Below, in pieces: positions 8,500 to 17,983 of a DNA stretch of 35,550 nucleotides. The notes beneath the pieces were generated by a model. It ran no database searches. It was not told the DNA's origin and saw nothing but the letters and a program-made list of their open reading frames with translations. Position 1 is the stretch's first letter. Each line of letters starts with the position of its first letter. The stretch covers positions 1 to 35,550 of the forward strand of contig NZ_LACH01000020.1 in NCBI RefSeq assembly GCF_000968015.1, written 5' to 3'. The position numbers and the translations under genes are program-made. The DNA comes from Pseudomonas fluorescens (GTDB lineage Bacteria; Pseudomonadota; Gammaproteobacteria; Pseudomonadales; Pseudomonadaceae).

Positions 8500-8549
8500 G
8501 ATAAAACTTGAGGCTGGGAGCCTGCCATGCGCCAGCGGGAAACCCACTG
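8500..8549 (-). terminator. Candidate rpsO terminator with preceding hairpin
   Basis: On the minus strand a CAGTGGG-TTT-CCCGCTG hairpin (8533-8549) is followed by an AGGCT-CCC-AGCCT hairpin (8511-8523) and a T-rich run. The position between rpsO and pnp matches the partial terminator of E. coli. The short stem suggests incomplete termination. Confidence 0.5.
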
Positions 8550-8587
8550 ACGTACGACAGACAACCAACCTCTAGCGCAATCGCTTA

Positions 8588-8857
8588 TTAGCGACGCAGA
8601 CCCAGGCGACCGATCAGAGTCTGATAACGACCCAGATCCTTGCCTTTCAGGTAGTCCAGCAGCTTACGACGCTGGTTTACCATGCGGATCAGACCACGAC
8701 GGGAGTGGTGATCTTTACCGTTGGCCTTGAAGTGACCTTGCAGCTTGTTGATGTTGTGGGTCAGCAGTGCAACTTGCACTTCTGGCGAACCAGTGTCACC
8801 AACAGCTTGCTGGTAGTCAGCTACGATTTGAGCTTTTTCTTGAACGTCGAGAGCCAT
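8588..8857 (-). CDS. rpsO: 30S ribosomal protein S15
   Basis: The 89-residue product has the standard S15 length and signature ([34 protein letters not shown] is the 16S rRNA-binding helix-loop region, quoted here only in its family sense at about residues 28-61). S15 is a primary binding protein of the 30S central domain, contacting helices h20 and h22. The ATG has AGGA seven bases upstream. The gene lies between truB and pnp as in E. coli. The 117-base gap to truB contains two hairpins annotated separately, which may be the S15 autoregulatory leader. Confidence 0.98.
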   Translation of the reverse strand: MALDVQEKAQIVADYQQAVGDTGSPEVQVALLTHNINKLQGHFKANGKDHHSRRGLIRMVNQRRKLLDYLKGKDLGRYQTLIGRLGLRR

Positions 8858-8879
8858 GAGGCAATCCTTTTATCAGGAA

Positions 8880-8924
8880 ACTGTTTCAAAGAAACAGCTT
8901 CAACAGGCCAGGGACAAATCCCTG
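8880..8924 (-). promoter_or_regulatory. Two hairpins in the rpsO leader (possible S15 autoregulatory element)
   Basis: Perfect inverted repeats CAGGGA-N4-TCCCTG (8909-8924) and CTGTTTC-N3-GAAACAG (8881-8897) lie just before the rpsO ribosome site. S15 controls its own translation through a structured leader in several bacteria, though the structures differ between groups. The match here is positional, not a consensus match. Confidence 0.4.
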
Positions 8925-8974
8925 TATCTAAAAATGAGTAGTGACCGTGCCTGTTAACAGCCACCCTCGTTCGG

Positions 8975-9892
8975 TCATTCTGACCGAATCAGTCGACGTG
9001 GCGCGATGCGCCCGTCTTCGCTCACTTCACCGATACCGATGAAGCGACCATTGTGATCCTGTACCCGTACCATGCCGAACTTCGGTGCATCCGGGGCTCG
9101 TACCGGTTGGCCGTTAAGCCAGTAGAACGAGCTGTGCTCCGAGAACTGCAACAGTGGCCAATCCAGCAGGCCGCTGTCCGATGGCATCAGGAAGCGGTCG
9201 ACCGCTTCGTTGCCGCCTTCGGCATGTACCGCTTCCAACTCTTCCAGCGTGACCGTCTGGGCCAGCGTGAAAGGCCCGGCCTGGGTACGTCGCAGTTCAG
9301 CAACGTAAGCGCCACAACCGAGTTGCTCACCGATATCCTCCACCAGGGTGCGGATATAGGTACCTTTGGTGCAATCCACTGCAAGCCGCGCAGTATCACC
9401 TTCAAAGGCCAGTAATTCCAAGCGCGTAATAGTAACAGAACGCGGTTCGCGCTCCACTACTTCACCTGCCCGGGCCAGCTTGTACAACGGCTGGCCATCA
9501 CGTTTGAGCGCCGAGTACATGGGCGGTATCTGACTGATTTGCCCACGAAATTTCGGCAGTACTGCTTCGACATCGGCGCGACCAACGGTCACCGGGCGTT
9601 CCAGCAAAACATCACCCTCGGCATCGGCCGTGGTGGTGGTCTTGCCCAGTTGCGCCAGGGTCTCGTAACCCTTGTCGGAATCGAGCAGGTATTGCGAAAA
9701 CTTGGTGGCCTCACCGAAGCACAACGGCAACACGCCGGTGGCCAGCGGATCGAGACTGCCGGTGTGCCCGGCCTTCTCGGCGTTCAGCAGCCAGCGGACC
9801 TTCTGCAACGCCGCATTGGAGGTGAACCCCAGCGGCTTGTCGAGCAGGATGATGCCGCTGACGTTACGACGGATACGTTTGACCTGAGCCAC
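8975..9892 (-). CDS. truB: tRNA pseudouridine(55) synthase
   Basis: TruB isomerises U55 to pseudouridine in the T-loop of elongator tRNAs and acts as a tRNA chaperone. The 305-residue protein carries the catalytic aspartate Asp48 in the motif [11 protein letters not shown] and the [12 protein letters not shown] motif around 180. The C-terminal ~70 residues form the PUA-like RNA-binding extension ([16 protein letters not shown]). Translation starts at GTG (9890-9892); GGAG, overlapping the rbfA stop, gives six-base spacing, so coupling to rbfA is likely. An ATG is absent nearby and the [10 protein letters not shown]-terminus fits the family. Confidence 0.97.
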   Translation of the reverse strand: MAQVKRIRRNVSGIILLDKPLGFTSNAALQKVRWLLNAEKAGHTGSLDPLATGVLPLCFGEATKFSQYLLDSDKGYETLAQLGKTTTTADAEGDVLLERPVTVGRADVEAVLPKFRGQISQIPPMYSALKRDGQPLYKLARAGEVVEREPRSVTITRLELLAFEGDTARLAVDCTKGTYIRTLVEDIGEQLGCGAYVAELRRTQAGPFTLAQTVTLEELEAVHAEGGNEAVDRFLMPSDSGLLDWPLLQFSEHSSFYWLNGQPVRAPDAPKFGMVRVQDHNGRFIGIGEVSEDGRIAPRRLIRSE

Positions 9893-9895
9893 CGA

Positions 9896-10297
9896 TTACT
9901 CCTTGGTGTCTTCGGCTTCTGCCGCAACCGGATGCTGATTGTCTTCAGCAACTGCACGTTCGATCAATGCCGACAGATGAGCGCCACGCACGACACTTTC
10001 GTCGTAGTGGAAGTGCAGCTGCGGAACGCTGCGCAACTTCATTTCGCGAGCCAACTGCATACGCAGGAAACCGGCGGCGGAGTTGAGCACCTTGATGCTT
10101 TGCGCGATGTCTTCTGCGTTGTCCTGACCCATCACGGTGATGAAGATCTTGGCGTGACCGACGTCACGGCTGACTTCAACAGCGGTAATGGTGACCAGGC
10201 CGACGCGCGGGTCTTTGACTTCACGACGGATCAGCTGTGCCAGCTCACGCTGCATCTGATCGCCGATACGTTGGGTACGGCTGTATTCTTTTGCCAT
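9896..10297 (-). CDS. rbfA: 30S ribosome-binding factor A
   Basis: RbfA is a cold-shock-associated assembly factor that binds immature 30S subunits near helix 1/44 of 16S rRNA. The 133-residue product starts [15 protein letters not shown] and contains the KH-like core with [17 protein letters not shown] and [13 protein letters not shown], then a short acidic tail (AAEAEDTKE). Length is normal for Pseudomonas. Its stop is followed by the truB GTG after three bases. The gap of about 160 bases to infB upstream contains a large hairpin, so transcript processing or attenuation may occur between infB and rbfA. Confidence 0.97.
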   Translation of the reverse strand: MAKEYSRTQRIGDQMQRELAQLIRREVKDPRVGLVTITAVEVSRDVGHAKIFITVMGQDNAEDIAQSIKVLNSAAGFLRMQLAREMKLRSVPQLHFHYDESVVRGAHLSALIERAVAEDNQHPVAAEAEDTKE

Positions 10298-10351
10298 GTC
10301 TTGTTACCTGTTACTGCCCCACGGTGAAACCCGAAGGGTCTGAAAGCGGCA

Positions 10352-10385
10352 AACGCCCGGCCTGACAAAAGCCAGACCGGGCGTT
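10352..10385 (-). promoter_or_regulatory. Large hairpin between infB and rbfA
   Basis: The minus-strand RNA can pair AACGCCCGG with CCGGGCGTT and continue with CTGGC/GTCAG around a UUUU loop, giving about 14 pairs with one internal mismatch. There is no U-tract after it, so it looks more like a processing or stabilising structure than a classic terminator. Confidence 0.5.
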
Positions 10386-10456
10386 GCGTTTAGAGTCCTG
10401 ACGCTGTGCCGCGCATCTGCATGCGGCGGCTCATCGTGGCCCTTGAAGTGCGCGAG

Positions 10457-12985
10457 TTAGAGGCTGCGAGCAACCTGAACCTTCTCGAAGACTTCGATCT
10501 TGTCACCGACTTTGACGTCGTTGTAGCTCTTCACGCCGATACCGCATTCCATGCCGGCACGTACTTCGGAAGCGTCATCCTTGAAGCGGCGCAGGGATTC
10601 CAGCTCGCCTTCGAAGATAACGATGTCTTCACGCAGTACACGGATTGGACGGTTACGGTGAACAACACCTTCGATAACCATGCAACCGGCGATCGCGCCA
10701 AACTTCGGCGAACGGAACACGTCACGCACTTCAGCGGTACCCAGGATGTTCTCGCGAACATCGCTGCCCAGCATACCGGTGAGGGCTTTCTTGACGTCTT
10801 CGATGATGTCGTAGATCACGTTGTAGTAACGCATATCCAGACCTTCCTGCTCGACGATCTTGCGAGCGCCAGCATCGGCACGCACGTTGAAGCCGAACAG
10901 TACAGCGTTGGAGGCCAGTGCCAGGTTGGCGTCGGACTCGGTGATACCACCGACACCGCCACCGACAACACGCACTTGCACTTCGTCGTTACCCAGGCCG
11001 TTCAAGGCACCGTTCAACGCTTCCAGCGAACCACGGACGTCGGATTTGAGGACGATGTTGAGCGTCTTCTTCTCTTCCTGACCCATGTTCTCGAAGATGT
11101 TTTCAAGCTTGCCAGCGTGAGCACGGGCCAGTTTGACTTCGCGGAACTTGCCTTGACGGAACAGAGCCACTTCACGGGCTTTCTTCTCGTCAGCAACTAC
11201 GCTCATCTCGTCGCCAGCGTCCGGGGTACCGTCCAGGCCGAGAATCTCGACAGGGATGGAAGGACCCGCTTCCTTGATTGGCTTGCCGTTCTCGTCGAGC
11301 ATGGCGCGAACGCGGCCATAGTTCGAACCGACCAGCACCATGTCGCCTTGGCGCAGGGTACCGTCTTGAACCAGAACGGTCGCAACCGGGCCACGACCTT
11401 TGTCGAGACGCGATTCAACCACAACGCCACGGCCAGGGGCCGAAGGAGTCGCTTTCAGTTCCAGAACTTCAGCTTGCAGCAGAACAGCTTCGAGCAACTC
11501 GTCCACGCCAGTACCGACTTTCGCCGAAACCGATACGAACGGGGTGTCGCCGCCCCACTCTTCCGAAGTCACGCCGTGAACCGACAACTCGCTACGGATG
11601 CGATCGAGATCAGCGCCCGGCTTGTCGATTTTGTTCACTGCAACAACCAGCGGAACACCGGCAGCCTTGGCGTGCTGAACGGCTTCAACGGTCTGCGGCA
11701 TTACGCCGTCGTCCGCTGCAACCACCAGGATCACGATGTCGGTCGCCTTGGCACCACGAGCACGCATTGCGGTAAACGCGGCGTGACCCGGGGTGTCGAG
11801 GAAGGTGACCATGCCGCGTTCGGTTTCAACGTGGTACGCACCGATGTGCTGGGTGATACCACCGGCTTCGCCGGCAGCTACCTTGGCACGACGGATATAG
11901 TCGAGCAGCGAGGTCTTACCGTGGTCAACGTGGCCCATTACGGTCACGACTGGTGCACGGGAGAACGCTTCACCTTCAAACTTCAGGGACTCGGCCAGGG
12001 AATCTTCCAGGGCGGTGTCGCTGACCAGGGTCACTTTGTGGCCCAGCTCTTCAGCAACCAGTTGGGCAGTTTCCTGATCCAGTACCTGGTTGATGGTCGC
12101 TGGAGTACCCAGTTTGAACATGAACTTGATGATTTCAGCAGCCTTGACCGACATCTGCTGGGCGAGATCGCCAACAGTGATGGTCTCGCCGATCTTCACT
12201 TCGCGCACAACAGGGCCGGTTGGGCTCTGGAAACCGTGAGCGTTGCGTTTCTTCAGCTTGGCCTTGCCGCGACCACCGCGACGGAAGCCATCGCTTTCTT
12301 CGTCGGTAGTACGTGGGGCAACGCGTGGAGCAGGCGCTTTTTCCTTGACCGAAGCACGATGCGGAGCGTTTTTGCGCTCACCATCGCCACTGCCACGACG
12401 ACTGTTATCGTCGGCACGTGGTTTGTCCGGACGGCGCTGTTCGTTCTGCTTGTTGCGAACATCGGCAGACGGCGCTGGTGCAGCAGCCACAACCGGCGCG
12501 CTTTCACGTACTGGCTCGGCAACTGCAGCAGGTGCTGCAACGGCGTCGTTAGTAGCGGATTGCGCAGCAGCAGGCTGGCGACGCGCTTCTTCTTCGGCGC
12601 GACGCTTGGCTTCTTCTTCAGCCTTCTGACGTGCAGCATTTTCTACTGCGCGACGTTCTTCCAGTTCGCGTTTGCGCTCGGCTTCGATTTCTTCCGGGCT
12701 GCGCTGTACGAAAACTTTCTTTTTACGGACTTCAACGCTGATGCTTTTGCTGCCAGCAACACGCAGGGTGCTGGTGGTTTTACGCTGCAGCGTGATCTTG
12801 CGTGGTTCTTCCACTTTCGCCTTGTGGCTGCTTTTCAAGTGAGTCAGCAAAGATTGCTTCTCACTGTCAGTCACATGTTCTTCGGCGGCGGTGTGCGGCA
12901 GACCTGCCTCACGCATCTGCTGCAACAGGCGCTCTACCGGTGTTTTGACCTCATCGGCCAGTTGTTTCACCGTGACTTGCGTCAT
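10457..12985 (-). CDS. infB: Translation initiation factor IF-2
   Basis: IF-2 is the GTPase that places initiator fMet-tRNA on the 30S subunit and promotes subunit joining. The 842-residue protein shows an N-terminal IF2N domain (1-55), a long charged Lys/Glu/Arg/Ala linker (about 95-250), and a second IF2N-like segment near 262-315. The GTPase domain follows, with G1 GHVDHGKT at 351-358, G3 DTPGH at 397-401 and G4 NKID at 451-454, and then the C-terminal domains that bind fMet-tRNA. The ATG has GAGGAGAG upstream and starts 27 bases after nusA, so it is co-transcribed with rimP-nusA as in E. coli. In E. coli, internal starts yield shorter IF-2 isoforms; no specific site is claimed here. Confidence 0.98.
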   Translation of the reverse strand: MTQVTVKQLADEVKTPVERLLQQMREAGLPHTAAEEHVTDSEKQSLLTHLKSSHKAKVEEPRKITLQRKTTSTLRVAGSKSISVEVRKKKVFVQRSPEEIEAERKRELEERRAVENAARQKAEEEAKRRAEEEARRQPAAAQSATNDAVAAPAAVAEPVRESAPVVAAAPAPSADVRNKQNEQRRPDKPRADDNSRRGSGDGERKNAPHRASVKEKAPAPRVAPRTTDEESDGFRRGGRGKAKLKKRNAHGFQSPTGPVVREVKIGETITVGDLAQQMSVKAAEIIKFMFKLGTPATINQVLDQETAQLVAEELGHKVTLVSDTALEDSLAESLKFEGEAFSRAPVVTVMGHVDHGKTSLLDYIRRAKVAAGEAGGITQHIGAYHVETERGMVTFLDTPGHAAFTAMRARGAKATDIVILVVAADDGVMPQTVEAVQHAKAAGVPLVVAVNKIDKPGADLDRIRSELSVHGVTSEEWGGDTPFVSVSAKVGTGVDELLEAVLLQAEVLELKATPSAPGRGVVVESRLDKGRGPVATVLVQDGTLRQGDMVLVGSNYGRVRAMLDENGKPIKEAGPSIPVEILGLDGTPDAGDEMSVVADEKKAREVALFRQGKFREVKLARAHAGKLENIFENMGQEEKKTLNIVLKSDVRGSLEALNGALNGLGNDEVQVRVVGGGVGGITESDANLALASNAVLFGFNVRADAGARKIVEQEGLDMRYYNVIYDIIEDVKKALTGMLGSDVRENILGTAEVRDVFRSPKFGAIAGCMVIEGVVHRNRPIRVLREDIVIFEGELESLRRFKDDASEVRAGMECGIGVKSYNDVKVGDKIEVFEKVQVARSL

Positions 12986-13012
12986 GCACTTCTCTCCTCA
13001 GGCCGCGCCTAA

Positions 13013-14494
13013 TTACTCGAACCAGTGGGCTCGGGCGGCCATGATCAACTTGCCGGCACGATCATCGTCAATGCCGTCGATGTCGAGCAGGTCGTCAATA
13101 GACTGCTCGGCCAGGTCTTCGCGGGTAATTACGCCGCGCACCGCCAGTTCCATCGCCAAATCCTTGTCCATACCCTCAAGCGAGAGCAGGTCTTCGGCCG
13201 GATGGGCGTCTGCCAGCTTTTCCTCAGTAGCGATGGCTTTGGTCAACAAACGATCCTTGGCGCGAGCGCGAAGCTCGTTGACGGTTTCTTCGTCAAAGCC
13301 GTCGATGTTGAGCATTTCTTCCAACGGTACGTAGGCAATCTCTTCCAGGCTGGTAAAGCCTTCATCTACCAGCACCTGTGCCAGGTCTTCGTCGACTTCC
13401 AGCTCGTCGATGAAGTTGCGCAGGATGTCGCCGGTTTCTGCTTGCTGCTTAGCCTGGATGTCCGATTCGGTCATCACGTTCAGGGTCCAGCCAGTCAACT
13501 GGCTAGCCAGACGCACGTTCTGACCACCCCGACCAATGGCCTGAGCCAGATTGTCTGCGCCAACGGCGATGTCCATTGCATGGGCATCTTCGTCAACGAT
13601 AATTGCCGCCACTTCAGCCGGCGACATTGCATTGATCACGAACTGAGCCGGGTTGTCGTCCCACAGGACGATGTCCACACGCTCACCGCCCAACTCACCC
13701 GACACTGCCTGGACGCGCGAACCGCGCATACCGATGCAAGCGCCTTGCGGGTCGATGCGTTTGTCCTTGGAGCGGACCGCAATCTTGGCACGCGAACCCG
13801 GGTCACGGGATGCGGCCATTACTTCGATCAGGCCTTCAGCAATTTCCGGCACTTCGATGCGGAACAACTCGATCAGCATTTCCGGCGCGGTACGCGACAG
13901 GATCAACTGTGGGCCGCGGTTCTCGGTGCGGATTTCCTTGAGCAGCGCACGCAGACGCACGCCAACCCGGAAGGTTTCGCGAGAAATGATGTCTTCGCGA
14001 GCCAGCAACGCTTCAGCGTTGTTGCCCAGGTCGACGATCACGTTGTCGCGGGTCACTTTCTTCACGGTGCCGGAGATGATTTCCCCCAGGCGCTCGCGAT
14101 AGGCATCAACGACTTGAGCGCGCTCGGCTTCGCGAACTTTCTGCACAATGACTTGCTTGGCAGTCTGTGCAGCGATGCGGCCGAACTCGATGGATTCGAT
14201 CTTTTCTTCGACTACATCGCCAACCTGGGCTCCAGGATGCGTTTCTGCAACCTTGCTCGGCCAGGTTTCGATGGCCGGATCGTCCAGGTCTGCTTCTTCG
14301 ACGACCGTCCAGCGACGGAATGTCTCGTAAGCACCGGTGTGGCGATTGATTTCCACACGCAGATCGACTTCGTCCTCGAAACGTTTTTTGGTAGCAGTGG
14401 CCAGGGCCAGCTCCAGCGCTTCAAAAATTACGGTTGCCGGTACGCCCTTTTCATTGGATACCGACTCAACAACCAGCAGTACTTCTTTGCTCAT
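13013..14494 (-). CDS. nusA: Transcription termination/antitermination factor NusA
   Basis: NusA binds RNA polymerase, promotes pausing and intrinsic termination, and takes part in antitermination complexes. The 493-residue form starting [10 protein letters not shown] was chosen over a start seven codons upstream because that is the conserved N-terminus. Visible domains are the N-terminal RNAP-binding domain (1-130), S1 (about 133-200, [11 protein letters not shown]), two KH domains (about 200-340, including [10 protein letters not shown]) and two acidic helix-hairpin-helix repeats at the C-terminus ([13 protein letters not shown] and [13 protein letters not shown]). It lies between rimP and infB. 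In E. coli NusA represses its own operon, which is relevant to the terminators found upstream of rimP. Confidence 0.98.
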   Translation of the reverse strand: MSKEVLLVVESVSNEKGVPATVIFEALELALATATKKRFEDEVDLRVEINRHTGAYETFRRWTVVEEADLDDPAIETWPSKVAETHPGAQVGDVVEEKIESIEFGRIAAQTAKQVIVQKVREAERAQVVDAYRERLGEIISGTVKKVTRDNVIVDLGNNAEALLAREDIISRETFRVGVRLRALLKEIRTENRGPQLILSRTAPEMLIELFRIEVPEIAEGLIEVMAASRDPGSRAKIAVRSKDKRIDPQGACIGMRGSRVQAVSGELGGERVDIVLWDDNPAQFVINAMSPAEVAAIIVDEDAHAMDIAVGADNLAQAIGRGGQNVRLASQLTGWTLNVMTESDIQAKQQAETGDILRNFIDELEVDEDLAQVLVDEGFTSLEEIAYVPLEEMLNIDGFDEETVNELRARAKDRLLTKAIATEEKLADAHPAEDLLSLEGMDKDLAMELAVRGVITREDLAEQSIDDLLDIDGIDDDRAGKLIMAARAHWFE

Positions 14495-14541
14495 CGTACG
14501 CCTCGCCTTTCGCAAGCCATTGGATCCGCGGGATCCGCGTC

Positions 14542-15000
14542 TCAGTCAAAACTGGGAATAATGTTGGCCTTGTCGATCATATCGATCGGCAACAGGAACT
14601 CATGGTCTTCTACCTGCACCACGACGTCCTGCTCTTCTACACCGCGCAGAAGGCCCTGAAAGTTGCGTCGGCCTTCAAAAGGCGAGCGCAGCTTGATCTT
14701 CACTTGTTCACCGGCAAATTTTGCAAACTGCTCAATAGTGAACAGCGGGCGTTCCATGCCAGGCGAGGAAACTTCAAGGGTGTATTCAACGGCGATTGGA
14801 TCTTCAACATCCAGGACACCGCTGATCTGACGGCTGACGATGGCACAATCGTCCACCAGCACGCCGCCCTCTTTATCGATATAAACGCGCAACATTGAGT
14901 GGCGACCTTGAGCCGAAAACTCAATACCCCAGCATTCATAGCCTAGGGCCACGACCACCGGGGCCAGCAAGGCCTGCAACTCTTCTAGCTTGCTCGACAC
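14542..15000 (-). CDS. rimP: Ribosome maturation factor RimP
   Basis: RimP binds free 30S subunits and is needed for central pseudoknot and 30S head maturation. The product starting at GTG (14998-15000) has 152 residues and begins (V/M)[15 protein letters not shown]. The N-terminal alpha/beta domain contains [14 protein letters not shown] and is followed by an SH3-like C-terminal domain ([11 protein letters not shown]). This GTG was chosen because GAGGGGG stands at ideal distance. Upstream in-frame ATGs at 15016-15018 and 15061-15063 exist, but the first has no site and the second lies within a terminator stem. It is the first protein gene of rimP-nusA-infB and is preceded by tRNA-fMet. Confidence 0.96.
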   Translation of the reverse strand: MSSKLEELQALLAPVVVALGYECWGIEFSAQGRHSMLRVYIDKEGGVLVDDCAIVSRQISGVLDVEDPIAVEYTLEVSSPGMERPLFTIEQFAKFAGEQVKIKLRSPFEGRRNFQGLLRGVEEQDVVVQVEDHEFLLPIDMIDKANIIPSFD

Positions 15001-15035
15001 CTGAACCCCCTCGTGCATGTATGTGCATGCTGTGC

Positions 15036-15063
15036 AAAATAAAAAAATGGGCGAAACGCCCAT
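15036..15063 (-). terminator. Intrinsic terminator directly upstream of rimP
   Basis: On the minus strand ATGGGCG-TTT-CGCCCAT (15047-15063) is followed by T7-A-T4. It lies only 36-63 bases before the rimP GTG on the same strand, so it acts on any transcript entering rimP from upstream. A second hairpin, AACGCCG/CGGCGTT (15070-15091), precedes it. Confidence 0.85.
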
Positions 15064-15107
15064 CCTTGAAACGCCGTCGAACAGCGGCGTTGAAAGTGTC
15101 CAGCTAA

Positions 15108-15130
15108 CAAAAAGCCCCTTAAAAGGGGCT
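15108..15130 (-). terminator. Intrinsic terminator after tRNA-fMet
   Basis: AGCCCCTT / AAGGGGCT with a two-base loop, followed on the minus strand by TTTTTG. It begins nine bases after the encoded CCA of tRNA-fMet. Confidence 0.88.
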
Positions 15131-15138
15131 CCTTAAAC

Positions 15139-15215
<77 letters not shown>

Positions 15216-15276
15216 ACAAAGCTGGGGCGGAAGTATACGACCGATCCCTGACAGGGTCAATGTAACCTTCCACCTA

Positions 15277-15300
15277 CAAGAAAGCCCGCAACAGCGGGCT
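15277..15300 (-). terminator. Intrinsic terminator between tRNA-Leu and tRNA-fMet
   Basis: AGCCCGC-TGTT-GCGGGCT on the minus strand followed by TTCTTGT. It probably ends the secG/tRNA-Leu transcript, with partial read-through possible because the T-run is interrupted. Confidence 0.8.
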
Positions 15301-15311
15301 CTCCTGATAAT

Positions 15312-15397
15312 TGGTACCGAGAAGGGGACTCGAACCCCTACACCCTATGGGCACAACCACCTCAAGGTTGCGTGTCTACCAATTCCACCACCTCGGC
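15312..15397 (-). tRNA. tRNA-Leu (anticodon GAG)
   Basis: A class II tRNA of 86 nt with encoded CCA, anticodon stem CAACC/GGTTG around loop TTGAGGT, anticodon GAG, a variable arm and a TTCGAGT T-loop. It lies 22 bases after secG, the secG-tRNA-Leu order also known from E. coli (leuU). Confidence 0.97.
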
Positions 15398-15419
15398 AAT
15401 ACTACGTTTGAAACCCTTC

Positions 15420-15803
15420 TTACTTTTGCTCTTGAGCTGGAGGTACGTCAGTCGCTGGAGTAGCCGACTTTTGCTCTTGAAGCACCGGGACATCATCAGA
15501 AGCCGGTTGTTGCTTTGGAACTTCCAACACTGCCGGGTTTGGCAAACCTACTTGAGTCAGCTGGTGAGCCTTCTCTTTAGCAAAGTAACCTAACCCTAAG
15601 CTGGTTATGAAGAAACCGGCGGCAAGTATAGCAGTAAACTTACTAAGAAAGGTAGAGGAACCTTGGCTTCCGAACACAGTATTTGAAGCACCTGCTCCGA
15701 AAGACGCGCCAGCATCCGCACCTTTACCCTGCTGCAGCAATACCAGAGCAACTACGCCCAATGCACCCAGCAGATGAAAAACGACTACGACTGTTTCCAG
15801 CAT
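15420..15803 (-). CDS. secG: SecG, protein-export membrane protein
   Basis: SecG is the small accessory subunit of the SecYEG translocon and assists SecA-driven export. The 127-residue protein starts [10 protein letters not shown]. It has two transmembrane helices at about residues 2-22 and 52-73 separated by the conserved [22 protein letters not shown] segment, then a hydrophilic tail of about 45 residues containing two copies of a DVPxxQEQK motif. This tail makes it longer than E. coli SecG (110). The start was placed at the family N-terminus, 16 codons inside the open frame. It follows tpiA after four bases and is followed by tRNA-Leu. Confidence 0.96.
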   Translation of the reverse strand: MLETVVVVFHLLGALGVVALVLLQQGKGADAGASFGAGASNTVFGSQGSSTFLSKFTAILAAGFFITSLGLGYFAKEKAHQLTQVGLPNPAVLEVPKQQPASDDVPVLQEQKSATPATDVPPAQEQK

Positions 15804-15807
15804 TTTT

Positions 15808-16563
15808 TCAGTTTCCCGCGGCGCGACAAATCGCACCGAACTCATCTGCATTCAGGGAAGCCCCACCAATGAGCCCCCCATCGATATCCGGCATGCCGAA
15901 CAGTTCGACCGCATTGGCCGCCTTCACGCTGCCGCCGTATAGAAGCCGCACACCTTGTGCGACCTCAGAATTCTCTGCCGCCAACTGAGCGCGAATGGCT
16001 GCATGCACATCCTGCGCCTGTTGCGGCGAAGCAGTCAGCCCGGTACCAATGGCCCAGACCGGCTCGTAAGCGATTACTGCCTTTGCAAAGACACCAACAC
16101 CCAGCTCTTCTATGATACTGCCTAGCTGACGCCCGACAACCTCAAGAGTTTTTCCAGCCTCGCGCTCTTCAAGGGTCTCCCCTACGCACAACACCGGAAT
16201 CAAGCCACATGCCTGTGCCGCTGCGAACTTGCGAATCAGCATTCCGTCCTGCTCGCCCATTATCTGGCGGCGCTCGGAGTGCCCGACAAGCACCAGGGAA
16301 CAACCTGCATCCACCAACTGACTCGGCGCAACTTCACCGGTCAATGCACCTTGCATGGATTCCACCGCAGAGTTCTGCGCGCCGACCGAAATCGACTCAT
16401 CCTTCAAGCCATCAATCACTTGATTGATATGCAAACAAGGCGGGAATACCGCTACATCAACATCGCTCGGCAAGGCCAGATGACGAAGGCCATTGATCAG
16501 CTCAGCGACGCTGGCGCGGGTACCGTGCATCTTCCAGTTACCAGCTACCATAGGGCGACGCAT
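15808..16563 (-). CDS. tpiA: Triosephosphate isomerase
   Basis: TpiA interconverts dihydroxyacetone phosphate and glyceraldehyde 3-phosphate. The 251-residue TIM barrel contains all key residues: Asn9 and Lys11 in AGNWKMHG, the catalytic His95 in VGHSERR, and the catalytic base Glu167 in [11 protein letters not shown], followed by the phosphate-gripping loop and [16 protein letters not shown] precedes the ATG. It lies between glmM and secG, an order conserved in Pseudomonas; its role in the cluster is metabolic and unrelated to its neighbours. Confidence 0.98.
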   Translation of the reverse strand: MRRPMVAGNWKMHGTRASVAELINGLRHLALPSDVDVAVFPPCLHINQVIDGLKDESISVGAQNSAVESMQGALTGEVAPSQLVDAGCSLVLVGHSERRQIMGEQDGMLIRKFAAAQACGLIPVLCVGETLEEREAGKTLEVVGRQLGSIIEELGVGVFAKAVIAYEPVWAIGTGLTASPQQAQDVHAAIRAQLAAENSEVAQGVRLLYGGSVKAANAVELFGMPDIDGGLIGGASLNADEFGAICRAAGN

Positions 16564-16629
16564 GCTGTACCTCGTCGGTCAAAGTGGGCGCAGATGTTAC
16601 CCAACACAATCATGGCTGGCAAGCCGAAA

Positions 16630-17967
16630 TCAGGCAGAAACTTCAGTAACCAGTTTTGCCAGCTCTTCGGCGTAGCCGCGAACCTGTGTTTCGTCCTCGC
16701 CTTCGACCATAACCCGCACCAACGGCTCTGTCCCGGACTTGCGCAACAGCACGCGCCCACGACCCGCCATAGCCTTGGTAACGCGCTCGCTTGCCTCCTT
16801 GACGGATGGATGTTCAAGAGGGCTCGCACCGCCGCCGAATCGTACATTGATCAGCACCTGAGGGCACTTGCGCAGCGCCTGACGCGATTGCGCCAGCCCC
16901 TCGGAGCGGGTCTTCAGCGCCATCAATACCTGCAATGCGGCAATGATCGCGTCACCGGTGGTGGTGTGGTTGAAGCAGACAATGTGGCCCGAATTCTCAC
17001 CACCCACCAGCCAATCGCGCTCCAGCAACTCAGAGATTACGTACCGGTCGCCAACATTGGCCCGCACAAAAGGAATTGCGAGATCCGCCAGGGCCAATTC
17101 CAACCCCAAGTTACTCATCAGCGTACCGACCACACCGCCCTGCAACTTGCCGTGCTCATGCAGGTCGCGAGCAATGATGAACAGCAGTTCATCACCGTCG
17201 ACAACAGTACCGGTATGATCAACCATCTGAACGCGGTCACCATCACCATCAAAGGCGATACCCAAATCAGCATGCTCGGCCAATACAGCAGCTTGCAGCG
17301 GCCCCATATGGGTCGAACCGCAATTTTCATTGATGTTCAGGCCGTTAGGATGAGCAGAAAGCACAACGACATCGGCCCCCAGCTCACGGAATACACTAGG
17401 CGCCACCTTGTAGGTCGCACCGTGAGCGCAGTCGATCACGATCTTCAGGCCCGCAAAGCTGGTGCCGGTCGGGACGCTGCTTTTGCAGAATTCGATATAG
17501 CGGCCTGAAGCATCGTTGATGCGCGATACCTTGCCGATCTTGCTCGATTCAACCACGGTCATCGGGGTGTCGAGCAACTCTTCGATCATATGCTCGACTT
17601 CATCAGGAAGCTTGGTGCCCTTCCCGGAGAAAAACTTGATGCCATTGTCATCGTGAGGGTTGTGCGAAGCACTGATCACGATGCCCGCTTCGGCCTGGAA
17701 GGTACGAGTCAGGTAGGCGATGGCCGGTGTCGGCATCGGACCCAGGAGCATGACATCGGCACCTGCCGACGTAAGCCCGGCCTCGAGCGCAGATTCGAAC
17801 ATATAGCCTGAGATCCGCGTGTCCTTGCCCACCAATACCTTGCAGGCGCCCATTTTGCGGAACGCCATGCCAGCAGCCCAGCCGAGCTTGAGCATGAAGT
17901 CAGGAGTAATCGGATATTCGCCGACCCGACCACGAATGCCGTCGGTGCCAAAGTATTTTTTAGTCAT
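16630..17967 (-). CDS. glmM: Phosphoglucosamine mutase
   Basis: GlmM converts glucosamine-6-phosphate to glucosamine-1-phosphate on the way to UDP-GlcNAc for peptidoglycan and LPS. The 445-residue protein has the phosphohexomutase domains in order: phosphoserine loop ISASHNP with Ser101 as the phosphorylated residue, metal loop DGDGDR near 241-246, sugar-specificity loop GGENSGH near 325, and C-terminal phosphate-binding [19 protein letters not shown] lies six bases before the ATG, and the folP stop is 16 bases upstream. The folP-glmM pair next to ftsH is also the E. coli arrangement. Confidence 0.98.
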   Translation of the reverse strand: MTKKYFGTDGIRGRVGEYPITPDFMLKLGWAAGMAFRKMGACKVLVGKDTRISGYMFESALEAGLTSAGADVMLLGPMPTPAIAYLTRTFQAEAGIVISASHNPHDDNGIKFFSGKGTKLPDEVEHMIEELLDTPMTVVESSKIGKVSRINDASGRYIEFCKSSVPTGTSFAGLKIVIDCAHGATYKVAPSVFRELGADVVVLSAHPNGLNINENCGSTHMGPLQAAVLAEHADLGIAFDGDGDRVQMVDHTGTVVDGDELLFIIARDLHEHGKLQGGVVGTLMSNLGLELALADLAIPFVRANVGDRYVISELLERDWLVGGENSGHIVCFNHTTTGDAIIAALQVLMALKTRSEGLAQSRQALRKCPQVLINVRFGGGASPLEHPSVKEASERVTKAMAGRGRVLLRKSGTEPLVRVMVEGEDETQVRGYAEELAKLVTEVSA

Positions 17968-17983
17968 AAGTGCTCCATCATTC

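Noticed and set aside
6438..8504. Long plus-strand open frame (688 codons) antisense to pnp, and similar long frames antisense to infB, dnaK, carB and ftsH
   Set aside because: These arise from the strong GC bias at codon third positions of the real minus-strand genes. The translations are low-complexity, rich in Asp, Gln, His and Phe, with no family resemblance or ribosome sites.
14522..14539. Tandem GGATCCGC repeat between rimP and nusA
   Set aside because: Two copies of eight bases in a GC-rich gap. It may be a small duplication, but nothing indicates a function.
15001..15063. N-terminal extension of RimP to the ATG at 15063
   Set aside because: The ATG is inside a terminator stem with no spaced ribosome site, and the extra residues do not resemble RimP, whereas the GTG at 15000 has an ideal site.
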